From Oscillospiraceae bacterium (GTDB lineage: Bacteria; Bacillota; Clostridia; Oscillospirales; CAG-272): 54,080 nt of DNA. The notes below the pieces were generated by a model. It had not been told where the DNA came from. It ran no database searches and saw only the letters and a list, made by a program, of their open reading frames with translations. A program made the position numbers and the translations under genes. Location: NCBI GenBank assembly GCA_015063685.1, contig SVTR01000023.1, positions 1 through 54,080 on the forward strand. The letters run 5' to 3'. Positions 18,424 through 26,301 of the stretch are shown here, piece by piece. Position 1 is the first letter of the stretch. Every line of letters starts with the position of its first letter.

Positions 18424-18722
18424 AAAAAAGCCCATCCCTGCTTCTTTGCCGGGACAGGACAAAATTTCCTGCGGTGCCACCCTGCTTGGCGCATTCGCGC
18501 CCACTTACGCATACGTATCATATGCAGACATTGATTACGGAGTGTCGCTCCGTCTTCCATACTCGGGTATCTGACATAATCAGCGCAAAATACCGCGCCG
18601 CCATGCATCTGCCCTTTCCGGTCGCCCTCGGAAGTCCATTCGGTCTTGTGTGTCCGCCGCAATTCCACCGCCTGCGGCTCTCTTTGGGAGCAGGGACAAG
18701 GCTTACTTACTCTTCCTCATCG
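18424..18722 (-). promoter_or_regulatory. T-box leader with Trp (TGG) specifier
   Basis: tRNA-sensing riboswitch upstream of trpB. The minus strand carries, in order: GATGAGGAAGAGTAAG at the 5' end of stem I, CAAAGAGAGCC (AG bulge), GGCGGTGGAATTG (GNUG loop region), GAATGGAC with specifier TGG at 18636-18638 (plus strand coordinates), the T-box sequence AGGGTGGCACCGCAGG at 18469-18484, and a terminator (CCTGTCCC with GGGATGGG, two G-U pairs) ending in six T residues at 18424-18429. TGG is the tryptophan codon. Uncharged tRNA-Trp should bind and allow read-through into trpB. Confidence 0.93.
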
Positions 18723-18732
18723 GTTTGGTGGT

Positions 18733-18761
18733 ATTATAGCACACAGGTGAGATTTTGTCAA
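18733..18761 (-). promoter_or_regulatory. Consensus SigA promoter of the T-box/trpB transcript
   Basis: TTGACA (18756-18761), 17-base spacer, TATAAT (18733-18738) on the minus strand, both perfect; the transcript would start directly at the T-box stem I. Confidence 0.9.
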
Positions 18762-18934
18762 GGGGGATGGAGATATTTTTTGAGGAATTTCCGATGTTGA
18801 TTGATCAGATAAATTGTTGTTTAGCGGGCAGTGCCCGCGGCCATCGCTCGGGGATGTTCAACTCATGCGAACCGCATGCCACGATGGTGAGTTGGACAGG
18901 TAAATTGTTGTTTGCGGATTTAATATTTTACACC

Positions 18935-18960
18935 GTAGGGGCGACCCTGTGTGGTCGCCC
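18935..18960. repeat. GTAGGGG palindromic repeat, copy 2
   Basis: GTAGGGGCGACC, CTGTGT loop, GGTCGCCC, inside element E. An inverted relative at 19009-19034 (GGGAGGCC...GGCCTCCCCTAC) faces it. Confidence 0.6.
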
Positions 18961-19008
18961 GTCGTCTAAACCTCGTCAAAACCCTTGTTGGCCAACAATC
19001 TTTTGGGC

Positions 19009-19034
19009 GGGAGGCCACATAGGGCCTCCCCTAC
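19009..19034. repeat. GTAGGGG palindromic repeat, copy 3 (inverted)
   Basis: GGGAGGCC, loop, GGCCTCCCCTAC: the same layout as copy 2 on the other strand, with a different stem sequence. Confidence 0.6.
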
Positions 19035-19056
19035 GGCCATGTTGGTCATACGCCCG

Positions 19057-19233
19057 AAACAACAGGGCATCTCTAAAAACTCATCGCACGACGATATGTC
19101 GGTGCTTTTTCCGTCATACGTCACAAAATTCTTTCGCATAGGGTCAACTATGCGTGCAGATTTTTGTTTAGTCTGACGAAAAAATCCCTCGCATCTCTCC
19201 GCACGCTGAGTATTTAGAGATGCCCTGTTGTTT
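19057..19233. mobile_element. CTCTAAAAACT MITE-like element, copy 1
   Basis: About 177 bases with 27-base terminal inverted repeats containing CAGGGCATCTCTAAA and one mismatch. It has a central hairpin (GCATAGGGTCAACTATGC on the + strand) and TATGACGGAAAAA on the minus strand. The second copy at 49771-49927 shares the termini, central hairpin position and TGTGACGGTAAAA. No coding capacity. Confidence 0.75.
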
Positions 19234-19256
19234 GCGGTTTTCTGAGCAACATGGTC

Positions 19257-19346
19257 GTAGGGGCGAACTGTGTTCGCCCGTAATAAAAAGTATATTGATA
19301 AGCAAAGGCTTTTGGGGAACGGCGGGCGAACGCAGTTCGCCCCTAC
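19257..19346. repeat. Facing pair of GTAGGGGCGAAC palindromes, copies 4 and 5
   Basis: GTAGGGGCGAACTGTGTTCGCCC at 19257-19279 is written in two halves here: GTAGGGGCGAAC and GTTCGCCC. At 19324-19346 GGGCGAAC...GTTCGCCCCTAC is its inverted partner. The pair could fold into one long hairpin enclosing 44 bases. Confidence 0.65.
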
Positions 19347-19521
19347 GGGTTCATAGTAAGCCCACGCAAACAACAATTTACCTGACCAACTGCCCGTCGT
19401 GTGATCTCTATAGAACAGGATGCATTACCCCGAGCGTTCGCAGGCGGCACGGCCGCCCCCCTCACCGCAAACGGTCAAAATCCGTTCACCCTTTTTTCAT
19501 GGAATAACTCATCTCTTTTCC

Positions 19522-19550
19522 TTGACATTTCACGCTTTTTGTGATATCAT
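19522..19550 (+). promoter_or_regulatory. SigA promoter of rimO
   Basis: TTGACA (19522-19527), 17-base spacer, TATCAT (19545-19550), about 50 bases before the ribosome binding site. Confidence 0.82.
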
Positions 19551-19608
19551 TATGCTGTATGATTATGTATAGTGGAAGCAGAGCGCATGCTCTGCGGAAA
19601 GGAAATAT

Positions 19609-20973
19609 ATGAAGATTGGATTCATTTCTCTGGGCTGTCCCAAGAACCAGCTTGACACAGAGGTAATGCTTCACGAGGTCATGTCTGCGGGCTACGAGAT
19701 CACCCCCGAGGACATCGACGCGGATATCATCATTATTAATACCTGCGGCTTCATTGAGAGCGCCAAGAAGGAGGCCATCGACAACATCCTGGACGTGGCC
19801 TGGCTCAAGGAAAACCGCGACCTCAAGGGCATCATCGTCACAGGCTGTCTCCCTGAGCGCTACCGCGAGGAGATCCTGGAGCAGATGCCTGAGGTGGACG
19901 CGCTTTTGGGCGTGGGCAGTATCCACAACATCGTGGAGGCCGTCAAGGCGGTTGAGGCGCAGATCAAAAAAGGCAAAAATCTTCCCGCCTGCGAAAAATA
20001 CACCTCCTTTGAGGACAAGAATACCGTTCGATTGGGCGGTGACCGCGTTTTGACCACCCCTGAGTACATGGCTTACCTCAAGATCGGCGAGGGATGTGAC
20101 AATCGCTGTGCCTACTGCGCCATTCCCTCCATCCGCGGCAATTTCCGCAGCCGTCCCATGGAGGATCTGGTAGCCGAGGCCGTGGAGCTGGGTGAGCAGG
20201 GCATCAAGGAGCTTGTGATCATCGCTCAGGATATCACTCGTTACGGCAAGGACTTGTACGGTCACTACGCACTCCACGAGCTGCTTCACAAGATCACCGA
20301 GGCCACAGACATTCCCTGGATCCGCCTGCTCTACTGCTATCCCGACAAGATCACCGACGAGCTCATCGCCGAGATCCGTGACAATCCCCGCATCGTCAAG
20401 TACATCGACCTGCCTCTTCAGCACATCAGCGATCATATGCTGACGGCCATGAATCGCCACGGCGACGGCGCCATGATCCGTGAGGTGCTACGCAAGCTCC
20501 GCACCGAGGTGCCGGGCATCGTCATCCGCACCACCTTCATTGTAGGCTTCCCCGGGGAGACCGAGGAGGACTTCAACGAGCTGGCCGAGTTTTTGGAGGA
20601 GGCTCGCTTTGAGCACGCCGGCGTGTTTACCTACTCCCGTGAGGAAGGCACCGCCGCCTATGATTTCCCCGACCAGATCGACGAGCAGGTGAAGCAGGAT
20701 CGTATGGACATCCTCATGCGTACCCAGGTTCGCATCAATGAGGAGCAGAACCGCGAAAAGATCGGCACCGTGGTCACCGTCCTTGTAGAGGACTTCGATC
20801 CCGTCAACGAGACCTACTTTGGTCGATCCGCCGCCGACGCTCCCGAGATCGACGGTAAGGTCTTCTTCCGCTGGCGCGGCGATGCCCGCATCGCTCCCGG
20901 CTCCACCGTTCCCGTCAAGATCCGTGAGGTGGTAGACTATGACCTCTACGGCTTCGCTATGGCAGAGGCGTAA
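19609..20973 (+). CDS. rimO: Ribosomal protein S12 methylthiotransferase RimO
   Basis: Radical-SAM enzyme that adds a methylthio group to the conserved Asp of ribosomal protein S12. 454 residues. The N-terminal UPF0004 domain has its three cluster cysteines C10 (SLGCPKNQLD), C46 (NTCGFIE) and C80 (VTGC). The radical-SAM cluster is C163-x3-C167-x2-C170 (GCDNRCAYC). LPLQHISDHML and TTFIVGFPGETEEDF are typical. The C-terminal TRAM domain ends in DYDLYGFAM. SLGCPKNQLDTE separates RimO from MiaB. Start at 19609 with GGAAAGGAAA upstream. Confidence 0.96.
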   Translation: MKIGFISLGCPKNQLDTEVMLHEVMSAGYEITPEDIDADIIIINTCGFIESAKKEAIDNILDVAWLKENRDLKGIIVTGCLPERYREEILEQMPEVDALLGVGSIHNIVEAVKAVEAQIKKGKNLPACEKYTSFEDKNTVRLGGDRVLTTPEYMAYLKIGEGCDNRCAYCAIPSIRGNFRSRPMEDLVAEAVELGEQGIKELVIIAQDITRYGKDLYGHYALHELLHKITEATDIPWIRLLYCYPDKITDELIAEIRDNPRIVKYIDLPLQHISDHMLTAMNRHGDGAMIREVLRKLRTEVPGIVIRTTFIVGFPGETEEDFNELAEFLEEARFEHAGVFTYSREEGTAAYDFPDQIDEQVKQDRMDILMRTQVRINEEQNREKIGTVVTVLVEDFDPVNETYFGRSAADAPEIDGKVFFRWRGDARIAPGSTVPVKIREVVDYDLYGFAMAEA

Positions 20974-20996
20974 GAGAAACGAAAGAATACGCAAGG

Positions 20997-21040
20997 GGAA
21001 CTTTTGAAAAAGTTCCACTTGACCCCTCAAAACTTTTAAA
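20997..21040. repeat. GGGGAACTT hairpin family with tail, copy 3
   Basis: GGAACTTTT-GA-AAAAGTTCC hairpin followed by CTTGACCCCTCAAAACTTTTAA, and preceded by ATACGCAAGG as at 723-732. Same hairpin-plus-tail layout as the deoD copy. Confidence 0.7.
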
Positions 21041-21126
21041 TAGGTAATGATATCGGACAGTGATTAGATAGTGGGATGTATCCTATCCCCCGGGATCCCT
21101 GCCCCACAGCAATCTTCAACGTACCT

Positions 21127-21183
21127 GTAGGGGAGGCCCTGCGTGGCCTCCCGCAAACGGGCGGATATGAAATCCGCCCCTAC
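21127..21183. repeat. Tandem pair of GTAGGGG palindromes, copies 6 and 7
   Basis: GTAGGGGAGGCC-CTGCGT-GGCCTCCC and then GGGCGGAT-ATGA-AATCCGCCCCTAC, facing each other ahead of the pgsA ribosome binding site. CGTACC precedes the first, as at 822-827. Confidence 0.65.
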
Positions 21184-21207
21184 TATATATCATAAGGAGA
21201 AAAAGTC

Positions 21208-21855
21208 ATGAGCGAAAAGAAAAAATCCAAAATGAACCTTCCCAACAAGCTCACCGTTCTGCGCATCATGATGGTGCCCATCTTCATCGTGGTCATGATG
21301 CTCCCCGCGTCGGTGCTGTCACCCCTCATCAGCGGCATCATTGGCACCGCCCTGTTTGTCATCGCGTCTCTGACCGATATGCTGGACGGCAAGATCGCCC
21401 GCAAGTACGGTCTCGTCACCGACTTTGGCAAGCTGATGGATCCCTTGGCTGACAAATTCATGGTCATCGGTGCCATGACCGCCATCGTCTACCGCACCGC
21501 CATGCTGTTCGACAACAATAACCAAGCGTTGTTTATCATTACCCTGCTCATCGTTATCTTCCGTGAGCTGGCCGTGACCTCCCTCCGTCTCGTGGCATCC
21601 TCCTCGGGCGGTAAGGTAGTGGCCGCCAACATGATGGGTAAGATGAAGACTGTGGTGCAGATCATTTTCGTGGTGGTAGCCATCATGGAGCCCGTGATCT
21701 ATGCCATCGAGAGCGTTGGCAACGCCCTGCCCGGCTGGTGGGTGACTTGGCTGCCCCTGTCCTACTTCTTCGCCGCCCTGACCATCTTCTTCACCATTGC
21801 TTCGGGTATCAACTACTTCGTGGGGCTGTGGAAGTACCTGGATCCTGAAAAATAA
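21208..21855 (+). CDS. pgsA: CDP-diacylglycerol-glycerol-3-phosphate 3-phosphatidyltransferase
   Basis: Makes phosphatidylglycerol phosphate, the committed step to phosphatidylglycerol and cardiolipin. 215 residues with a Lys-rich N-terminus and several membrane helices. The CDP-alcohol phosphatidyltransferase motif D-G-x2-A-R-x8-G-x3-D-x3-D is perfect at residues 60-82 (D60, G61, A64, R65, G74, D78, D82). LPNKLTVLRI at the start is typical of PgsA. AAGGAG precedes the ATG. The next gene starts 2 bases after its stop, so the two are coupled. Confidence 0.94.
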   Translation: MSEKKKSKMNLPNKLTVLRIMMVPIFIVVMMLPASVLSPLISGIIGTALFVIASLTDMLDGKIARKYGLVTDFGKLMDPLADKFMVIGAMTAIVYRTAMLFDNNNQALFIITLLIVIFRELAVTSLRLVASSSGGKVVAANMMGKMKTVVQIIFVVVAIMEPVIYAIESVGNALPGWWVTWLPLSYFFAALTIFFTIASGINYFVGLWKYLDPEK

Positions 21856-21856
21856 T

Positions 21857-23068
21857 ATGAACCATCCTGACAAATACACCGCCAAGCGCATTGATACCCC
21901 CAACCGCTCCAAAGCGTTTACCGATGCGGTATACAGCGGCGTGGGTGATACCCGTGCGCTGATCGCTGAAATGAACGCCGCCGAGCATTCCGGGGAGCCG
22001 TCGCCACCCACCCTGAAAGCCTTTGTGGGAGAAATGCACGGTCACACCAATCTGTCCGACGGCGCCGTGGATATTGACACTTACTTTACCAACCTGCGGG
22101 ATATTGCCAAGCTGGATTTTGCCGCGCTGTCGGATCATGATCACGGTGGCGTGGGCAAACCCGAGCTATGGGTGGGATCTCCCTCCAAGTGGGATGTCAT
22201 CCGTAAAAAGGTAAAGGAATACCGCATTGAAGGTCAGTTTACCACCATTTTGGCCTACGAGCGTGACTCCTATCCCTTCTTCAACAACCTTGTCATCTAC
22301 TTTGAAAACGACGATGCGGACATGGTTCGCGGTGTGCGTGACGGCGAGCTGACCGAGGCTGAGCTTCGAGTGTTGCTCGCCCGTGAGGACTGTGTTTTCG
22401 CGCCTCACGACACCTACATGCTGACCTCGGGGGCAGATTTTACCGCCCTGCCCATTGATCTTATGCCGCCCTTCCTGGAGATTATTTCACGAGGGGATGC
22501 TGCTGAGTACATGGGTAATCCTTGCGCCGAGCCTTCCGTAGCCATTGAAGGCGGGTATTTCCAAGACGCCATCCGTCGAGGCGCGCACATGGGTGTCATC
22601 GGTGGCAGTGACGATCATCAAGGCCTTGGTGGACAGGTCACAGAAGCATATAGGGGCTACGCTCAATACCCCGGTTTGACCGGTGTATGGGCGGAAGAAA
22701 ACACCCACAAGGCTATCTTCGATGCCATCAAAGCCAAGCGCACCTACGCTTTCATGCGCGGTCCCTTGGACGGAAGTATGAACGGCCGCATGGAGATTGA
22801 CTTCCGAATCAATGGCCATTGGATGGGCGAGGAGCTTACCCTGCCTGCCGACACCGATCTTTCGGTATACTGGAATGTCAAATCAGACGTGCCCGTCAAG
22901 CGGGTGACGGTGGTCAAAAACTGCCGCGACTACGTCATGATGGCCAAGCCCACGGGCTTCTTCCTCGACTACAAGCAGGAACAAGAACGTGACATCTACT
23001 ATCTCCGCGTGGAGCTGACCGACGGCCGCTTCGGTTGGACGTCTCCCATCAGCGTCAGCCGCGGGTGA
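21857..23068 (+). CDS. PHP-domain phosphoesterase-like protein
   Basis: 403 residues, resembling large PHP-superfamily proteins (DUF3604-like) of unknown substrate. The PHP metal ligands are visible: GEMHGHTNLSDG, LSDHDHGG, FAPHDTYM and VIGGSDDHQG. The C-terminal 100 residues are beta-rich (WNVKSDVPVKRVTVVKN), perhaps a sugar- or lipid-binding sandwich. There is no signal peptide, so it is cytoplasmic. The start is placed at 21857, 2 bases after pgsA, although no clear ribosome binding site is present; coupling to pgsA translation is the likely mechanism. A phosphate- or glycan-ester hydrolase is possible but unproven. Confidence 0.82.
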   Translation: MNHPDKYTAKRIDTPNRSKAFTDAVYSGVGDTRALIAEMNAAEHSGEPSPPTLKAFVGEMHGHTNLSDGAVDIDTYFTNLRDIAKLDFAALSDHDHGGVGKPELWVGSPSKWDVIRKKVKEYRIEGQFTTILAYERDSYPFFNNLVIYFENDDADMVRGVRDGELTEAELRVLLAREDCVFAPHDTYMLTSGADFTALPIDLMPPFLEIISRGDAAEYMGNPCAEPSVAIEGGYFQDAIRRGAHMGVIGGSDDHQGLGGQVTEAYRGYAQYPGLTGVWAEENTHKAIFDAIKAKRTYAFMRGPLDGSMNGRMEIDFRINGHWMGEELTLPADTDLSVYWNVKSDVPVKRVTVVKNCRDYVMMAKPTGFFLDYKQEQERDIYYLRVELTDGRFGWTSPISVSRG

Positions 23069-23225
23069 AAGGAGTTAGCGTGAAAGTTCAACGGTCAGAA
23101 ACCTGAGTAAACTGTTTCACGCCTAATTCTCCCTAAAAATGGGACCCAACCCATTTTTGCCTGACAGCACGGTCGAATTTCAAAATTTATTTGTGCCGCC
23201 CTTTGGCGGCGGAATGGAGATTATT

Positions 23226-24305
23226 ATGTCCATCCCGCTTGAATTTCATTACGATTTCCTCACAAGCCTCGTGCTGACCGATCCCGATTTTCCCCGCAAG
23301 ATCAAACTCATGAAGCGGGCGGGGGTCAAGACGGTCTGGCTAGACAACTATATCTACGGCGAGTGGCAAAACTCCCTAGAGGACGCCCGCCGCGCCAAGG
23401 CTATTTTGGAGGACGAGGGCTTTGAGGTGCAGGCCATCTGCGTGCCTCTCGGTCACGGCTCCAATGCTCTCAACGGCGACGAGGCCGATCCTACTCTACC
23501 CCCATCATGGCAAAACCGCATAGATGCCCACGGCAACCGCCAAGGCACCACCACCTGCGTGGACGATACCGTGATTGCGTGGTACAAGGAAGCAGTCAGA
23601 ATCCACAAGGAGCTTGGCTTTACCAAGCTGTTCTACGACGACGACCTCCGCATGGGCTCCTGGGGAGCGCATCTTCAAGGATGCTTCTGTCCCCATTGTA
23701 TGGATAGATTTTATCAGAAATATCCACAATATGACGGTATGAAGCCCCTGGATATTGTGGCTACCGCCACTGAGGGGAATGACCTTTGGAACGCCTGGGC
23801 GGATATCCAATGCGATGCCGTTCTTCGATTCCTCGACGAGACCACACCCGAGGGGCTGACCCCCGGTATCATGGTCATGCACAACGGCGACCGCCGTCAC
23901 GGCCTGGACATTTCCCGCATCAAGGCCCACTTTCCGAACGCTCTGTTCCGTGTGGGCGAGGGACATTTCGATGACGGCAGCTTCCACCATCCCCTGTGCC
24001 GCCCCTCCATCGAGACCTGTATCAAAAAGCACCTGTCTCTGATCGGCTCGATAGACAAGGCCTTCAGCGAGACCACCACCTATCCCGTGGGAGCACTATC
24101 CCCCGAAAACTGGATTGAGAAGATGCGGTGGGAAATCAGGTGCGGTCTGCGTAACCTATTCCTCATGAGCGGTAACGTATTCCTTACCGATCCTTATTGG
24201 GAGGCGCTGATCCATGCCCGTGACGAGTTGGAGGCTTTAGCAGAAGAAACCCCATTGCCCGTGCTTGACGGAGTGTACCGAGAAGATTTCGTCTGGCATC
24301 TGTGA
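23226..24305 (+). CDS. Uncharacterised TIM-barrel-like hydrolase
   Basis: 359 residues, no close family recognised. It starts MSIPLEFHYDFLTSLVLTD at 23226, 7 bases after GGAG. It has the look of a glycoside-hydrolase-type barrel: GVKTVWLDNY (strand), then FYDDDLR and CFCPHCMDRF, a Cys-pair segment common in uncharacterised GH-like proteins, then GIMVMHNGDRR and FRVGEGHFDD. The acidic cluster DDD at the end of a strand could be catalytic or metal-binding. No signal peptide. It follows the PHP gene by 157 bases and may act with it. Function not assigned. Confidence 0.78.
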   Translation: MSIPLEFHYDFLTSLVLTDPDFPRKIKLMKRAGVKTVWLDNYIYGEWQNSLEDARRAKAILEDEGFEVQAICVPLGHGSNALNGDEADPTLPPSWQNRIDAHGNRQGTTTCVDDTVIAWYKEAVRIHKELGFTKLFYDDDLRMGSWGAHLQGCFCPHCMDRFYQKYPQYDGMKPLDIVATATEGNDLWNAWADIQCDAVLRFLDETTPEGLTPGIMVMHNGDRRHGLDISRIKAHFPNALFRVGEGHFDDGSFHHPLCRPSIETCIKKHLSLIGSIDKAFSETTTYPVGALSPENWIEKMRWEIRCGLRNLFLMSGNVFLTDPYWEALIHARDELEALAEETPLPVLDGVYREDFVWHL

Positions 24306-24422
24306 TGGGGGCCCTATGGGACGACCTATATCGTAGAGCCCCGATAGATCAAGAGATTTATGTGTCCCATGGGGAGCATATATCTTTGGGTCAAATCTTT
24401 TATTGAAAGTTTTTGAAGGATT

Positions 24423-24456
24423 CCAAAGGAAACTTTTTTCAAAAAGTTTCCTTTGG
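24423..24456. repeat. GGAAACTTTTT hairpin family with tail, copy 4 (inverted)
   Basis: CCAAAGGAAACTTTTTT-C-AAAAAGTTTCCTTTGG. On the minus strand it is followed by a tail (AATCCTTCAAAAACTTTCAA) like the TTCAAGAACTTTCAA after copy 1. Confidence 0.7.
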
Positions 24457-24498
24457 CGTCCCCCTTAACTATATATCACCAGAAAGGAAATATAAAAA

Positions 24499-25338
24499 AT
24501 GTCTGAATGTACTCACGATTGTTCCTCCTGTTCTGCCAACTGCTCCTCGAGAAAGCCCAGCCGCGAGGAAATGCTGGCCAAGCCCCACGATCTGTCCTCC
24601 GTCAAGCACGTCATCGGCGTTGTCAGCGGCAAGGGCGGCGTAGGTAAGTCCCTTGTGACCTCCATGCTGGCCGTCAATATGCAGAGAAAGGGCTACAAGG
24701 TCGGTATTCTTGACGCCGATATCACCGGCCCCTCTATCCCTAAGGCCTTTGGTCTGAACAAGCCCGTTGAGGGCGAGGGACTGGGCATGATCCCTCCCTC
24801 CACCACCACGGGCATTGACATCATGTCCGTCAACCTCATGCTCCGCGACGAGACCAGCCCCGTCATCTGGCGCGGCCCCGTCATTGCGGGCACCGTCAAG
24901 CAGTTCTGGTCTGACACCATCTGGAACAACATTGACTATCTCTTTGTAGACTGCCCTCCCGGAACCGGTGACGTGCCCCTGACCGTGTTCCAATCCCTGC
25001 CCCTTGACGGCATCATCATCGTCTCCAGCCCTCAGGAGCTGGTGTCCATGATCGTGCAGAAGGCTGCCAACATGGCACAGATGATGTCCATTCCCGTGCT
25101 GGGTCTGGTAGAAAACATGAGCTACGTAGTCTGCCCCGATTGCGGCAAGGAGATCCGTGTATTTGGTGACAGCCACATCGAGGAGATCGCTGATAAATTC
25201 GGCTACAAGCTCCTGGGTAAGATCCCCATGGATCACAAGCTGGCCGCGCTGGTAGACAAGGGCTGGATCGAGATGATGGAAAACAACTATCTCGACAACG
25301 CCGCCGACGTGCTGGAAGAGGCCTGCTCCGCGCAGTAA
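24499..25338 (+). CDS. Mrp/NBP35 family iron-sulfur carrier ATPase
   Basis: P-loop ATPase of the ParA/MinD superfamily that carries and delivers Fe-S clusters. 279 residues. The N-terminus has a four-Cys ferredoxin-like motif C4-x3-C8-x2-C11-x3-C15, as in NBP35, and then the deviant Walker A GKGGVGKS (residues 44-51). Later come DADITGPSIP, DCPPGTGD and the C-terminal CPDC pair that bridges the cluster in dimers. It is useful for the several radical-SAM and Fe-S proteins of such an anaerobe, including RimO upstream. Well-formed start; the next gene follows after 6 bases. Confidence 0.93.
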   Translation: MSECTHDCSSCSANCSSRKPSREEMLAKPHDLSSVKHVIGVVSGKGGVGKSLVTSMLAVNMQRKGYKVGILDADITGPSIPKAFGLNKPVEGEGLGMIPPSTTTGIDIMSVNLMLRDETSPVIWRGPVIAGTVKQFWSDTIWNNIDYLFVDCPPGTGDVPLTVFQSLPLDGIIIVSSPQELVSMIVQKAANMAQMMSIPVLGLVENMSYVVCPDCGKEIRVFGDSHIEEIADKFGYKLLGKIPMDHKLAALVDKGWIEMMENNYLDNAADVLEEACSAQ

Positions 25339-25344
25339 AAATTT

Positions 25345-26025
25345 ATGGTCACCTCTGAAAACTTGCGGCTGTTCTGCCGTAAATATCTACTGCCCGCCCT
25401 CTGCTTCTGCCTGATGGTAGCCGGACTTTTCGGGGTGCTGGTAGCCACGGTCTCCCTCTGTATGACAGACACCCAAAAGGAAAATGTCATCCCGGCAACG
25501 GACGCAGCTACCCTATCCAACGAGCAGACCTTTGACTATATCCTTGTTTTGGGGGCGGGTCTGCGCCCCGACGGCACCCCCAGCGATATGCTCCACGATC
25601 GTGTGACCGTGGGAGTTGAGTTATATCACGCCTTGGGCATCCCCCTCCTCATGAGCGGCGACCAAACCGGTGACTATAACGAGGTGGCCGCCATGAAAGC
25701 CCTGGCTATGTCCCTGGGCGTACCGGAATTTGATATTTTCCTTGACCCCAAGGGCTATTCCACTTATGAGAGCACACTTAGGGCACAGGATATCTACGGT
25801 GCCAAGCGTATCCTTGTCGTCACACAGGAGTACCACCTTTATCGTGCCCTGTACCTTTCCGAAGCTCTGGGAATGGAGGCCTACGGCATCTCTGCGGATT
25901 TGCGCGCCTATCGCGGGCAGACCAAGCGAGAGCTCCGGGAAATGCTGGCCCGCTTCAAGGATCTTTTTGAAGGCGCTAAGCTGGTTCACAAAACCTTTGA
26001 CGAGCCTCCCGTGACGTTCGCCTAA
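25345..26025 (+). CDS. SanA/YdcF-like DUF218 membrane protein
   Basis: 226 residues: one N-terminal membrane helix (about 15-40), then an extracytoplasmic DUF218/ElyC-SanA domain. Family marks: YILVLGAGLRPDGTPSDML, DRVTVGVELYHA, LMSGDQTGDYNE, DPKGYSTYESTLRA and VTQEYHLYRALYLSEALG. Members are linked to cell-envelope barrier function (SanA: vancomycin tolerance at high temperature); the biochemical activity is uncertain. It begins 6 bases after the Mrp gene with no clear ribosome binding site, so it is probably coupled. A strong terminator follows. Confidence 0.88.
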   Translation: MVTSENLRLFCRKYLLPALCFCLMVAGLFGVLVATVSLCMTDTQKENVIPATDAATLSNEQTFDYILVLGAGLRPDGTPSDMLHDRVTVGVELYHALGIPLLMSGDQTGDYNEVAAMKALAMSLGVPEFDIFLDPKGYSTYESTLRAQDIYGAKRILVVTQEYHLYRALYLSEALGMEAYGISADLRAYRGQTKRELREMLARFKDLFEGAKLVHKTFDEPPVTFA

Positions 26026-26041
26026 AATAATAACGTGCAAG

Positions 26042-26070
26042 AGAAAGTCCCTTCGGGGACTTTCTTTTTT
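26042..26070 (+). terminator. Terminator after the mrp-sanA pair
   Basis: GAAAGTCCC-TTCG-GGGACTTTC followed by six T residues: a tetraloop hairpin, 17 bases after the stop. The following 230 bases to the next gene are AT-rich; I see only a possible weak promoter there. Confidence 0.93.
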
Positions 26071-26301
26071 CGCCGCCAATCCCCCCTTCTCAAAGCAATC
26101 TCCCCTCCGGATTGATGGGCTACACATAGGCCAAGACCGTAGCCATTCCGATGCCCTCGGAGCAGCGAAATATATTTTCGTTGATTCGCTATATATTAAC
26201 ATTTATTTCATATATTATTTTATTCAAATTCACAAAGTTATGGGATAATGTTCATAATATGGTAGGCTCATATGCCGCCGACAACAATAGGAGGAATACA
26301 T

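Larger units (their letters stand above)
18811..19464. repeat. Composite nested inverted-repeat element E
   Basis: A 650-base gene-free region. The outer left end AAATTGTTGTTTAGCGGGC (from 18811) is followed by an arm with CATCGCTCGGGG and a GAGTTGGACAG end. The right arm (19385 to about 19464) is its degenerate inverted copy with ACCCCGAGCG. Both arms are related to the outer arms of element A. The inner boundary is a perfect 20-base inverted repeat, CAGGTAAATTGTTGTTTGCG at 18897-18916 and its complement at 19365-19384. Inside are four GTAGGGG palindromes and one CTCTAAAAACT MITE, instead of the GTCATCCTGAGC core of element A. Confidence 0.75.
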
